Positions 25,882 through 34,199 of a stretch of 64,000 nt of DNA are shown here, piece by piece; the first letter of the stretch is position 1, and each line of letters opens with the position of its first letter. This DNA comes from an uncultured Collinsella sp. (GTDB lineage: Bacteria > Actinomycetota > Coriobacteriia > Coriobacteriales > Coriobacteriaceae): the NCBI GenBank assembly GCA_938005465.1, contig CALLNU010000019.1, forward strand, positions 62,001 through 126,000, read 5' to 3'. The notes under the pieces are model-generated. The model was not told where the DNA came from, did no database searches, and saw nothing but the letters and a program-made list of their open reading frames with translations. Position numbers and translations under genes: made by a program.

Positions 25882-27831
25882 CTAGAGCTCGCAGGCAACC
25901 TTGTAGCCATCGCCGATGGCATCGCGAATGTTGCCACACTTCTGGGCGTCGCCCAGCACGTGGACAGCAGCGCCAGCGGCGGCAAGGTCGTCGGCCAGCT
26001 TGGTATTGGGACGATAACCCATGGCAAGCACCAGCGTATCGGCACCGGTGATGGTGTAGACCTCGCCATCCTTCTCGTAACTGATAGTGTCCTCGGTGAT
26101 CTCGGTCACCTTAGCCTCGGTCAGCACGTGGACGCCCTTGGAGAGCATGCGCGTGATGAGCACCGCGCGACCGGCACCGCCCTCGTTGGCGGCGAGCGTC
26201 TTGGTCATCTCGATGACGGTGACATCGCGGTTGGCCGGCGACAAGTCGTTGACCAGCGGGGCCAGGTAGTCGGCCGTCTCGCAACCGACGGTGCCGCCGC
26301 CCACGATGACGATCTTCTTGCCCGGGAAAGCCTTGCCGCCCAGCAGGTCGTCGGCCGTCATAACCTGCTTAAAGCCCTGCATGAAAGCCGGAGCGATGGG
26401 CTCGGCGCCATAAGCCAGGACGACCTCGTAACCCGCGTAGTCACGCTGAATGTCCTCGGCCGAAAGCTCGGTACCAAAGACGCATGTGACGCCGGCCTCG
26501 GCCAGGCGACGATACTGGTACTTGATCACGCGCGTGAGTTCCTGCTTTGCCGGCGGAACGGCCGCGATGCGCATCTCGCCGCCCGGCTCGTCCTGCTTAT
26601 CCACGAGCACCACGTTGTGGCCGCGCTTAGCGGCAATGTAGGCTGCCTCCATGCCCGCAGGACCAGCGCCCACAACCAGCACGTTCTTGACCTCGGCGGC
26701 AGGCTCGTAGCCAGCCTCGTCGCGCTCCACGTCCGGGTTGACAGTACAGGAGATGCGCTTGCCGAACATAATGCCGTTCAGGCAGCGCAGGCAGCCAATG
26801 CAGGGGCGGATGTCGTCGGCGTTACCGGCAGCGGCCTTATTGCAGAACTCGGCATCGCACAGATTGGCGCGGCCCATCATGCAGATGTCGGCAGCACCGT
26901 CCTCGATCAGCTCCTCGGCAATCCATGCCTCGTTAATGCGGCCGACCGTGGCAACGGGAATGTTGACGTGCTTTTTGATCTCTCGCGAGCAGGCGGCATG
27001 CGAGGCCTGCTGCGTGCCGGCGGCGGGAATGGCAGAGCCGCGCTTGATGGTGGTACCGCCCGACACATGAATCATGTCGACGCCGGCCTTCTCCAGGCGA
27101 CGTGAAACGTAGATCATGTCGTTGAGGGTCAGGCCGCCATCGGTGTACTCGTCGCCCGAGATACGGACGTCGATGATAAAGTCCTTGCCGCAGCGCTCGC
27201 GAATCTCGGCAATGACCTCGAGCAGGAAGCGCATACGCGCGTCGAGCGAGCCGCCGTACTCATCGGTACGCTTGTTGTAGAGCGGGGTCAAAAAGCCGCC
27301 GAGCATGCCGTGGGCGTGCGCCGCATGGACCTCGACGCCATCGACGCCGGCCTTCTGCATGCGCACGGCAGCGTCGCCAAACTGATGCGTGAGCTCGTGG
27401 ATCTCATCGACCGTGATAGGACGCGGTGCCTCGCGGGCATAGGACGGTCCCACGAAGGACGGAGCGATCAGGCGCGGCGTGCCCGGAATGTTAAAGGCCA
27501 TGTAGGCGGGGTGGAAGAGCTGCGGCATGATCTTGCAGCCGTACTCGTGGACGGCCGCGGCGAGCTTTTCCCAACCGGGGATAAACGTGTCGTCGTAGCA
27601 GCACATGTCACCCGGCAGATAGGTATAGGTGGGCTCGACCGTCACGACCTCGGTAATGATGAGGCCAACGCCGCCCTTGGCACGGGCACGGTAATGATCG
27701 ACCAAGTCGTCGGTCACATAGCCATGATCGGCCAGGTTCGTGGACACCGGCGGCATAAAGACGCGGTTCTTGACCTCGGTCGTACCGACCTTGATCGGGC
27801 TAAAGAGCATCGGATAGGCGGAGGACTCCAT
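25882..27831 (-). CDS. Old Yellow Enzyme-family NADH:flavin oxidoreductase with Fe-S cluster
   Basis: 649 residues from the ATG at 27831, behind AAAGGA. Residues 1-370 are an FMN-binding TIM barrel (LFSPIKVGTTEVKNRVFMPP; HAAHAHGMLGGFLTPLYNKR). Then comes a 4Fe-4S motif (CIGCLRCLNG ... CTVNP) and an FAD/NAD(P) pyridine-nucleotide-disulfide domain (NVLVVGAGPAGMEAAYIAA; IVIVGGGTVGCETADYL). This is the layout of 2,4-dienoyl-CoA reductase and of the BaiCD/BaiH enoate reductases of gut bacteria. Substrate unknown: fatty acyl-CoA, bile acid or other enoate. Confidence 0.9.
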   Translation of the reverse strand: MESSAYPMLFSPIKVGTTEVKNRVFMPPVSTNLADHGYVTDDLVDHYRARAKGGVGLIITEVVTVEPTYTYLPGDMCCYDDTFIPGWEKLAAAVHEYGCKIMPQLFHPAYMAFNIPGTPRLIAPSFVGPSYAREAPRPITVDEIHELTHQFGDAAVRMQKAGVDGVEVHAAHAHGMLGGFLTPLYNKRTDEYGGSLDARMRFLLEVIAEIRERCGKDFIIDVRISGDEYTDGGLTLNDMIYVSRRLEKAGVDMIHVSGGTTIKRGSAIPAAGTQQASHAACSREIKKHVNIPVATVGRINEAWIAEELIEDGAADICMMGRANLCDAEFCNKAAAGNADDIRPCIGCLRCLNGIMFGKRISCTVNPDVERDEAGYEPAAEVKNVLVVGAGPAGMEAAYIAAKRGHNVVLVDKQDEPGGEMRIAAVPPAKQELTRVIKYQYRRLAEAGVTCVFGTELSAEDIQRDYAGYEVVLAYGAEPIAPAFMQGFKQVMTADDLLGGKAFPGKKIVIVGGGTVGCETADYLAPLVNDLSPANRDVTVIEMTKTLAANEGGAGRAVLITRMLSKGVHVLTEAKVTEITEDTISYEKDGEVYTITGADTLVLAMGYRPNTKLADDLAAAGAAVHVLGDAQKCGNIRDAIGDGYKVACEL

Positions 27832-27933
27832 GCAGGGTTCCTTTCGTTTGAGCCGCTCGGCGGCAGTTGCTAACACACCTATCGTATCAGCAACTGCCGC
27901 ATCCGCAGTCAAACATGCTCAAACGCCGGTCGG

Positions 27934-28134
27934 CTAATGAATACCGCGACCCAAGTCTTCGGCGATTTTGTCTACGCCCTTAAGTGCAGCGCACGTCTTT
28001 TTGTTGGAGCAATGCCCCGTGCAAACGCCACCCTGAGCGCAGTCGGCGCAGGTGCCCTTGCGGTAGATGCGCACGCACACGGCGACAAACGCAACGCCGA
28101 TAACAGCCAGTACAACAATATCGATAGGTGCCAT
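27934..28134 (-). CDS. FeoB-associated Cys-rich membrane protein
   Basis: 66 residues: one membrane helix (IDIVVLAVIGVAFVAVCVRIY), then a Cys-rich tail with CADCAQGGVCTGHC and CSNKKTC. Small proteins of this kind are often encoded after feoB and may act in ferrous iron uptake, with unproven mechanism. AGAGGAGG precedes the ATG. It lies 175 bases after feoB, behind the feoB terminator, so expression would need read-through or its own promoter. Confidence 0.85.
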   Translation of the reverse strand: MAPIDIVVLAVIGVAFVAVCVRIYRKGTCADCAQGGVCTGHCSNKKTCAALKGVDKIAEDLGRGIH

Positions 28135-28251
28135 AGCAAGCCTCCTCTAGTTAACCATCACTTACTTTACCCCATTCTCCACCTACCAAAAAGGGACAAG
28201 TTGAATTTGGTCAGTTTTATCTGCGGAAATGCCATATCTCTCCCACCAAAA

Positions 28252-28280
28252 AGCCCGAGTGTCGCTGGGACACCCGGGCT
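28252..28280 (-). terminator. terminator of feoB
   Basis: 12-bp stem AGCCCGGGTGTC / GACACTCGGGCT (minus strand, one G-T pair) followed by TTTTTGG. Confidence 0.85.
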
Positions 28281-28309
28281 CGTGGAAAGGGGTTGATCCT
28301 TATTCGGAC

Positions 28310-30637
28310 TTAGGCGGAAACTGCAGCGGAAGCAGCGTTGGTCTCGTCCTCGTCGGTCCATGCATGCTTGGGCATGGGACGGAAGATCTGGAAGAGCATC
28401 GCAACCAGCAGCACGATGGCCACAACCGTCCAGATACCAAACTGTCCCAACACAAGCAGGTTGTAGAACTGGTTGATGAACAGGCCGATCACCCAAGCGA
28501 AGATGCACTCGTAACCGATGGCAATCGCGAACCACTTGCCGGAATCCATCTGGTTGCGGATGGCACCCATGGCAGCAAAGCACGGAGCGCACAGCAGGTT
28601 GAACGCGCCAAAGGCGACGCAAGCGCCCATGGTCGGGAACATGCCAGCGAACGCGGTCCACAGGCTCGGGTCGGTCTCGCCCGCGTCGGCAACGGACAGC
28701 AGCGAGCCGGCGGTGGCGACGACGTTCTCCTTGGCGACAAGGCCCGAGACGGACAGCGCTGTTGCCTGCCAGGTGCTAAAGCCAAGCGGGGCGAAGATCC
28801 AGGAGATCAGGTTACCGAGCATGGCCAGCACGGAGTAGTCCATGAACTCCTCGGAGATGCCGTCCATCGCGGGCAGGTAGCCAAAGGAACCGTTGTAGCT
28901 ACCAAAGTTGGACAGGAACCAAACCACGACAGTGGACGCGAAGATGACCGTACCGGCCTTCTTGATAAAGGCCCAGCAGCGCTCCCACACGTGCAGCGCC
29001 CAAGAGCGGATCGCCGGGAAGTGGTAGGCAGGAAGCTCCATAACAAACGGCGTCGGGCGGCCGGCGAAGAGCTTGGTCTTCTTGAGCATGAGGCCCGAAG
29101 CGATGACGGCAAAGACGCCCAGGAAGTAGAACAGCGGACTGATCCACGCGGCGGTGGTGGAAGAATCGCCGATGATGGAACCCATGAGCAGGGCGATGAT
29201 CGGCAGCTTGGCGCCACAGGGGATGAACGTGGTGGTCATGACCGTCATGCGGCGGTCCTTCTCGTTCTCGATGGTCTTGGTAGCCATGACGCCAGGGACG
29301 CCGCAGCCCGAGGTCACGAGCATGGGGATAAAGGACTTACCGGACAGGCCAAAGCGGCGGAACACGCGGTCCATGATGAAGGCGACGCGGGCCATGTAGC
29401 CGCAGTCCTCCAGGAAAGAGAGCATCACGAACAACAGGAACATCTGCGGGACAAAGCCCATGATGGCGCCGATGCCGGCCACGATACCGTCGCAGACGAG
29501 GGAGTCAACAAGACCGCCGTCCTCGGTGCCGCCCGCCACAAGGGCGTCATGCACCGCGGTGGTGATACCCGGGACATAGGGGCCGTACTGCGCCGGGTCG
29601 ACCGAGTCGGCATCGTCGCCCGCAGCCTCGACGGCTGCATCGTAGGCATCGCGGCCCTGACCGAGCACATACCAACCGTCGGTGCCAAAGAGCTGGTCGT
29701 TGGTGAAGTCGGTCACCGTGCCGCCCAGGGTGGAAACGGCGATGTAGTACACGCAGAACATGATGACGACAAAGATCGGCAAGCCCAGGATACGGTTGGT
29801 AACCACACGGTCGATCTTCTCGGAGGTGCTCATCTTGGCCGGGGCCTTGGTGAGGCACTCATCGATGATGTGCGCGATGACGCCATAGCGCTCACCGGTG
29901 ATGATGGACTCGGCATCGTCGTCGCAGTCCTGCTCGCACTGGGCGACCAGCTCCTCCACGCGAGCGGCCTTCTCCTTGGTGAGGTTGATGAGCTTGCAGG
30001 CGTCTGCATCACGCTCGAACAGCTTGACGGCGTAATAGCGACGCTTGTTAGCGGGAACGCTCGCCGGCAGGTTGTTCTCGATGTGGTCCAGAACGTCCTC
30101 GATGGAGGAGTCGAACTTGTGCTCCGGCACCTCGCCCTTGGAAGCAGCGGACTTCTTAACCTGCTCGAACAGCTCCTTGATGCCCTTGTTCTTAAGGGCC
30201 GAGATCATCATGACCGGGCAGCCGAGCTTCTTGGAGAGCTTGTCCGTGTCGATCTTGTCGCCGTTCTTCTCGACCAAGTCGGCCATGTTGAGGGCAACGA
30301 CCACGGGCAGGCCGGTCTCGATAACCTGAAGCGCCAGGTACAGGTTGCGCTCGAGGTTGGTGGCGTCGACCACCTGGACGACTACATCGGGCTCGCCGCT
30401 CATGAGGTAATCGCGCGAGCATTGCTCCTCGGGGCTGTAGGGGGAAAGCGAGTAGATGCCGGGGAGGTCCGTGATGGTAACGTTCTTGTCGCTTAGGAGC
30501 TTGGCTTCCTTTTTCTCAACCGTGACGCCGGGCCAGTTGCCAACGTAGCCGTTGGCGCCGGTGATCAGGTTGAAAAGCGTGGTCTTGCCGCAGTTGGGGT
30601 TACCCGCCAGCGCGACATGGATCTGAGAATCCGCCAT
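28310..30637 (-). CDS. feoB: ferrous iron transport protein B
   Basis: 775 residues. The N-terminal G domain has GNPNCGKTTLFN at 12-23, DLPGIYSLSPYS near 58 and NMAD near 117, followed by a helical guanine-nucleotide-dissociation region. From about 280 on come two Gate domains (FVPQMFLLFVMLSFLEDCGYMAR; GCGVPGVMAT) and multiple membrane segments. It imports Fe2+ across the cytoplasmic membrane. AAGGAAGAAGG precedes the ATG. It follows two feoA genes; a palindromic box lies in the gap. Confidence 0.97.
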   Translation of the reverse strand: MADSQIHVALAGNPNCGKTTLFNLITGANGYVGNWPGVTVEKKEAKLLSDKNVTITDLPGIYSLSPYSPEEQCSRDYLMSGEPDVVVQVVDATNLERNLYLALQVIETGLPVVVALNMADLVEKNGDKIDTDKLSKKLGCPVMMISALKNKGIKELFEQVKKSAASKGEVPEHKFDSSIEDVLDHIENNLPASVPANKRRYYAVKLFERDADACKLINLTKEKAARVEELVAQCEQDCDDDAESIITGERYGVIAHIIDECLTKAPAKMSTSEKIDRVVTNRILGLPIFVVIMFCVYYIAVSTLGGTVTDFTNDQLFGTDGWYVLGQGRDAYDAAVEAAGDDADSVDPAQYGPYVPGITTAVHDALVAGGTEDGGLVDSLVCDGIVAGIGAIMGFVPQMFLLFVMLSFLEDCGYMARVAFIMDRVFRRFGLSGKSFIPMLVTSGCGVPGVMATKTIENEKDRRMTVMTTTFIPCGAKLPIIALLMGSIIGDSSTTAAWISPLFYFLGVFAVIASGLMLKKTKLFAGRPTPFVMELPAYHFPAIRSWALHVWERCWAFIKKAGTVIFASTVVVWFLSNFGSYNGSFGYLPAMDGISEEFMDYSVLAMLGNLISWIFAPLGFSTWQATALSVSGLVAKENVVATAGSLLSVADAGETDPSLWTAFAGMFPTMGACVAFGAFNLLCAPCFAAMGAIRNQMDSGKWFAIAIGYECIFAWVIGLFINQFYNLLVLGQFGIWTVVAIVLLVAMLFQIFRPMPKHAWTDEDETNAASAAVSA

Positions 30638-30712
30638 TCAATCCTTCTTCCTTGTGTGCCTGTGCTGCTTTCTCCGCGCAGGCTGGATAATGTGCTTCAA
30701 AGTTGCTGCATT

Positions 30713-30732
30713 AAGTTAGAAAAACCTAACTT
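30713..30732 (-). promoter_or_regulatory. palindromic box upstream of feoB
   Basis: AAGTTAG-N6-CTAACTT, 76 bases before the feoB ATG. Half-sites resemble those of DtxR/IdeR operators but the spacing is wider. It may be a metal-regulator site or a small hairpin. Confidence 0.4.
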
Positions 30733-30760
30733 TATCTGCAGAAATATACGTCGTGAGCCC

Positions 30761-30982
30761 TTACTGGACCTCGACGACGGCGGCCTCCTCCTTGCGGATG
30801 GAAAGCTCGTAGCCGCGCACGTTGATCTCGACCGGATCGCCGAGCGGTGCAACCTTCACGACCTTGAACGAAGTGCCCTTGATGAGCCCCAGGTCCATAA
30901 GGTGGCGGCGAAGCGCACCCTCACCGTGAAGCTTGACGATGGTGGAGCTCTCGCCCACCTTAACGTCACCCAACGTCTTCAT
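30761..30982 (-). CDS. feoA: FeoA domain protein
   Basis: 73 residues: the SH3-like FeoA domain with LRRHLMDLGLIKGTSFKVVK and GDPVEINVRGYELSIRKEEA. FeoA is a small cytoplasmic partner needed for FeoB-dependent iron uptake. Second of two feoA copies ahead of feoB, 39 bases after the first. Confidence 0.92.
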   Translation of the reverse strand: MKTLGDVKVGESSTIVKLHGEGALRRHLMDLGLIKGTSFKVVKVAPLGDPVEINVRGYELSIRKEEAAVVEVQ

Positions 30983-31021
30983 CCTCTTGTCCCCCTTTCG
31001 GTTTTTATCAAATGCTGCGAA

Positions 31022-31264
31022 CTAACCGACGGTCATGATGTGCATGGCAACCTTGGAATCGATACCAAAGCGTGCGCCCAGCACCGTGACGATGATATTG
31101 GCGCCACTCGAGCTCACCACGTGAATTTCGCTGCCCTCGACAAAGCCGAGGTCCTTGAGGTGGTGCTTCATATCCTCATTGCCCTTTACACGAGACACGC
31201 GCACGGTTTCGCCCGCTTTTACCATCGAAAGCGGCATTGCCGGCATCTGCGGTCCGCAAGACAT
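31022..31264 (-). CDS. feoA: FeoA domain protein
   Basis: 80 residues with KHHLKDLGFVEGSEIHVVSS and GARFGIDSKVAMHIM, again the FeoA fold. TTAGGAGC precedes the ATG. First gene of feoA-feoA-feoB. Two unequal FeoA proteins with one FeoB is common in anaerobes. Confidence 0.92.
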   Translation of the reverse strand: MSCGPQMPAMPLSMVKAGETVRVSRVKGNEDMKHHLKDLGFVEGSEIHVVSSSGANIIVTVLGARFGIDSKVAMHIMTVG

Positions 31265-31306
31265 GAGTTGCTCCTAACGTCAGTTCGTCCTCAACATCGA
31301 CGTGAT

Positions 31307-31360
31307 AAAAGTTAACCACGTCTATGTTCGCTTTAGTAAACTAGCACGTGGTTAACTTTT
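31307..31360. promoter_or_regulatory. 15-bp inverted repeat upstream of the feo operon
   Basis: AAAAGTTAACCACGT at 31307-31321 and its exact complement at 31346-31360, 24 bases apart, starting 42 bases before the feoA start. It is past the HPr terminator, so it most likely belongs to feo control. Confidence 0.5.
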
Positions 31361-31412
31361 TGGAAAGGGTCCCCATTCAGATTTCGAAAAAGTTTCCTAT
31401 ACGAAACAAAAA

Positions 31413-31443
31413 GGCGCGGCAAAGGACCATCCTTTACCGCGCC
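31413..31443 (-). terminator. terminator of the HPr gene
   Basis: 14-bp stem (GGCGCGGTAAAGGA / TCCTTTGCCGCGCC on the minus strand, one G-T pair) followed by TTTTTGTTT. Confidence 0.85.
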
Positions 31444-31452
31444 CTATCATGC

Positions 31453-31701
31453 TTAGAGCGAGAGATTTCTGATCGATGTGACACAGGAGGCCTCATCCAC
31501 GCCCGAAACGCGGAACACGATGTCCTCGCCACATTCGCCACAGAGTGCCATGAGCCCTATAACGTCGCGGCCATCGACATGACGATTGCCAATCGAAACC
31601 GACACGTCACTACGATGCTTGGCGATAATGTCATAAAGCAGCGCAACCGGGCGGGCATGCAATCCCAACGGATCTTTAATCGTCTTCGTAAATTCGACCA
31701 T
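31453..31701 (-). CDS. HPr-family phosphocarrier with Asp at position 46
   Basis: 82 residues from the ATG at 31701, behind GGGAGGGG. The phosphorylation site LGLHARP places His at residue 15, as in canonical HPr. The regulatory serine region reads VDGRDVIGLMAL; Asp46 occupies the place of Ser46 (NLKSIMGVMSL in Bacillus). HPr carries phosphate between enzyme I and sugar-specific EII; Ser46 phosphorylation by HPr kinase controls catabolite repression in Firmicutes. Asp46 would prevent that and may mimic it. No other PTS gene adjoins it. Confidence 0.85.
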   Translation of the reverse strand: MVEFTKTIKDPLGLHARPVALLYDIIAKHRSDVSVSIGNRHVDGRDVIGLMALCGECGEDIVFRVSGVDEASCVTSIRNLSL

Positions 31702-31798
31702 GTCCCCTCCCACGACATCGCACATTCGGCCGGCAACCCCAGCCACGTGGTAGCTATTGTAGCGTTAGATGCTTGTCGAGAGCTCCTCTGAGCACCTC

Positions 31799-32018
31799 GT
31801 GGGCAAAAAGTGGCAAATATGAGTACTGCCACCAATTTAGTAGCAGCAAAATCGAGAGCAAATTGCTTACTTTAAGCGATTCGAAGAGGTTGAAAGCCGT
31901 CAAACGCCCTTTAAAGGGGGTTAGATAAATTGATTTTGAGCCCATTTTCGCTCAGAGCAGGCCGAAAAATATGACACCGCTTTTGCAACAGTACTCATAT
32001 TTGGCATTTTTTGCCCAC
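31799..32018. repeat. fold-back element with 30-bp terminal inverted repeats
   Basis: Arms 31799-31828 and 31989-32018 are complementary at 28 of 30 positions (GTGGGCAAAAA outside, CAAATATGAGTACTG inside). The 160-base interior is AT-richer than the flanks and non-coding. No target-site duplication was evident. Confidence 0.75.
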
Positions 32019-32050
32019 AGAGTCCAAAATCCATGCCCCAAAACACAAAA

Positions 32051-32074
32051 GGAGGGGCCTCGTAAGGCCCCTCC
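32051..32074 (-). terminator. terminator of the permease gene
   Basis: Perfect 10-bp stem GGAGGGGCCT / AGGCCCCTCC with a 4-base loop, followed on the minus strand by TTTTGTGTTTT. Confidence 0.85.
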
Positions 32075-32123
32075 CTAGGAAAGGGAATCGATTTATTCCA
32101 CAGCCGTAGATTAATCCTAGCCG

Positions 32124-33587
32124 CTACTCCATCATATCGAGGACGGAAGGGCGAAGCTCGTTCTCGGCGGCCTCGGGATCGGTCTCGCGCAGGCGGTTGA
32201 TGTAGCGGTTGTACCACATCACGGCAAGGCCCAGGAAGACAACCACGCCGCCAACGTTGTAGACCAGCGTCAGCCACAGCGGCTGATCGAGCGGAATGGT
32301 GCCGCAGATAAGCACGAAGCAGAAGACCACAAGCAGGAATGCGGCAACGACCAGGCCAAAGCTGCGCGAGCCCATGCGGAAGCCACGGGGAGCAGCATCG
32401 AAGTTCTTGCGCAGCATAAAGTAGGCAAGCAGAATCAGCAGCGGCGGGAGCAGAGCGGTGGCAGCCGTCATGTTGGTGACAATCATGAGCAGGTCGTCGA
32501 GGTTACCGGAGCCCAGGGCCGGGATGATCAGGATGGGGACGACGATGGCGAACTGCAGCCAAGCGGCGCGGGCAGGAATGCCATGCTCGTTGAGCTCGAC
32601 GATCTTGCTACCAAAGACGCCCTTGGGGATCTCGGTGAAGAAGACCTTGATGGGAGCGGAGGTCCACATCATGAGGGAACCCAGCGTAGCGGCGAGAAGG
32701 ATCAAGCCGATGACGCGCGTGGACACTTCCATAGGAATGCCAAAGTGGGCAAAGACAGCGCCGAACACGTCGAAGATGCCGGTGGAGATGGCAACGCTGC
32801 CCTCGGGGATGAACAGATTAACCAGCAGCGAAGCGCCTGCATACAGAAGGCCGATGGTCAGGCCGGCGATAACGACGGTGCGCACGAAGGCCTTGACGCC
32901 ACCCTTAAGGTCGTTAAGGAACACGCCGACAGACTCAGCGCCGCCAACGCCCTGGATGATCCAGGCAAGCGTACCGAAGAAGCCCCACGCAGTTGCGAAG
33001 TTGCTCATGTCGGGAGCCATGTTAGCGGGAGTAGGAGCCGTAGCGAACTCAACGCCGCCAAGGGCAGCAGCCAGGGACAGCAGGATGAACACGGCGGTCA
33101 GGCCGAGAGCCGCGGTCGAACCGAAGGAGGAAATGGAGCCGATCCACTTAGCGCCCTTGGTCGAAACCCACGTGGCGATAGCAAAGACGACGATCTCGAT
33201 AATGGTGATCCACAGCTGCGAAAGCTCGGCGTTGGCACCAAAGAACACGTAGCTCGCGTAGATGATGACGTTGGGCAGGACGGACGCAAAGAAGAACAGG
33301 TTAACGAACCAGTAGCTAAATGCCGTCAGGAACGCCCAGCGACCACCCATCGAGGTCTTAACCCATGCGTACACGCCCGACTCGGAGTCCTTGTTGAGGC
33401 CGACGAACTCGGCGGTAACCAGGGTATAGGGGACAAAGTACAAAAGCGTGGCGAAGAAGAACGACGGCGCAGCTGCCAAGCCGATGGCCGCGTTGTTGTT
33501 GATGATGTTCTTGATACCGAACACGGCGGCGACCGTCATGCCCAGCAGAGCGAACGAACCGATCGTTCCTCGTTTTTCAGAGCTCAT
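32124..33587 (-). CDS. APC-family amino acid permease
   Basis: 487 residues from the ATG at 33587, behind GGGAGGG. Twelve or more membrane segments; the first carries GIKNIINNNAAIGLAAAPSF and later GVYAWVKTSMGG, typical of the amino acid-polyamine-organocation (glutamate/GABA-antiporter-like) group. Substrate not determinable. It follows ebgC after 153 bases and may be read from its own promoter. Confidence 0.85.
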   Translation of the reverse strand: MSSEKRGTIGSFALLGMTVAAVFGIKNIINNNAAIGLAAAPSFFFATLLYFVPYTLVTAEFVGLNKDSESGVYAWVKTSMGGRWAFLTAFSYWFVNLFFFASVLPNVIIYASYVFFGANAELSQLWITIIEIVVFAIATWVSTKGAKWIGSISSFGSTAALGLTAVFILLSLAAALGGVEFATAPTPANMAPDMSNFATAWGFFGTLAWIIQGVGGAESVGVFLNDLKGGVKAFVRTVVIAGLTIGLLYAGASLLVNLFIPEGSVAISTGIFDVFGAVFAHFGIPMEVSTRVIGLILLAATLGSLMMWTSAPIKVFFTEIPKGVFGSKIVELNEHGIPARAAWLQFAIVVPILIIPALGSGNLDDLLMIVTNMTAATALLPPLLILLAYFMLRKNFDAAPRGFRMGSRSFGLVVAAFLLVVFCFVLICGTIPLDQPLWLTLVYNVGGVVVFLGLAVMWYNRYINRLRETDPEAAENELRPSVLDMME

Positions 33588-33740
33588 AAGCCCTCCCAAT
33601 CATCTATTAAATGTCATCCAAAACCGTCCGAGCTGCAAGTGCAATCGCGGACGGCGCACCTGCTAAGGGGAATGGGGAAAAGGGAGTCAACAAAGCCATC
33701 CCCCTTAACGGCGCGAAGCAAACGTCCAAACGGACGAATA

Positions 33741-34196
33741 CTACTTGTTGGGGAAGGAATAACCTTCGACCGTCACGTGCAGTACCACGACGCGGGGATC
33801 CGAAGCCTCGGCGATAACACGGTAAGCCTCGTCGATCTCGACGACGGCAACGCCGCCGGCGGGAATCGTCACGGTCTCCCCCGCCCCCTCAAAGCGCTCG
33901 CGATCATCGATATCGCTGTAAGCGCGGGTGCAGGTGAGGCCTGCCTTGGGGGCAACCTCGACGGTCAGGTCGCCGTCGAGCGGGGCGAGCACGGCATGGT
34001 AGCGACGATGACCGACCAGATCGGCAGTAGCCGCCTCGTGGGCGTTCACCCACCAATACACCAGCGAGTCGCCGATAGAGTACGCCACATCGTGCTGCAG
34101 TTCAGAAACGCCGTCGAGTGCCTGACCGGTACGCATCCACTTCTTGACGGACTTCATCTGGGCGTCGAAATCGGCACGCGAGTTAAAGATATGCAT
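33741..34196 (-). CDS. ebgC: beta-galactosidase subunit beta (EbgC, YhcH/DUF386 family)
   Basis: 151 residues of the YhcH/YjgK/EbgC cupin family (VYWWVNAHEAATADLVGHRRYH; FLP-type turn; IPAGGVAVVEIDEAYR). In Escherichia coli EbgC is needed for full activity of EbgA. Starts 3 bases after the ebgA stop, so co-translated. Confidence 0.9.
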   Translation of the reverse strand: MHIFNSRADFDAQMKSVKKWMRTGQALDGVSELQHDVAYSIGDSLVYWWVNAHEAATADLVGHRRYHAVLAPLDGDLTVEVAPKAGLTCTRAYSDIDDRERFEGAGETVTIPAGGVAVVEIDEAYRVIAEASDPRVVVLHVTVEGYSFPNK

Positions 34197-34199
34197 GAC

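Larger units (their letters stand above)
31702..32123. other. intergenic region between HPr and the permease gene
   Basis: About 420 bases with no gene: a 220-base fold-back element followed by the permease terminator. Confidence 0.7.

Noticed and set aside
28229..30496. 755-codon plus-strand open frame
   Set aside because: Antisense shadow of feoB.
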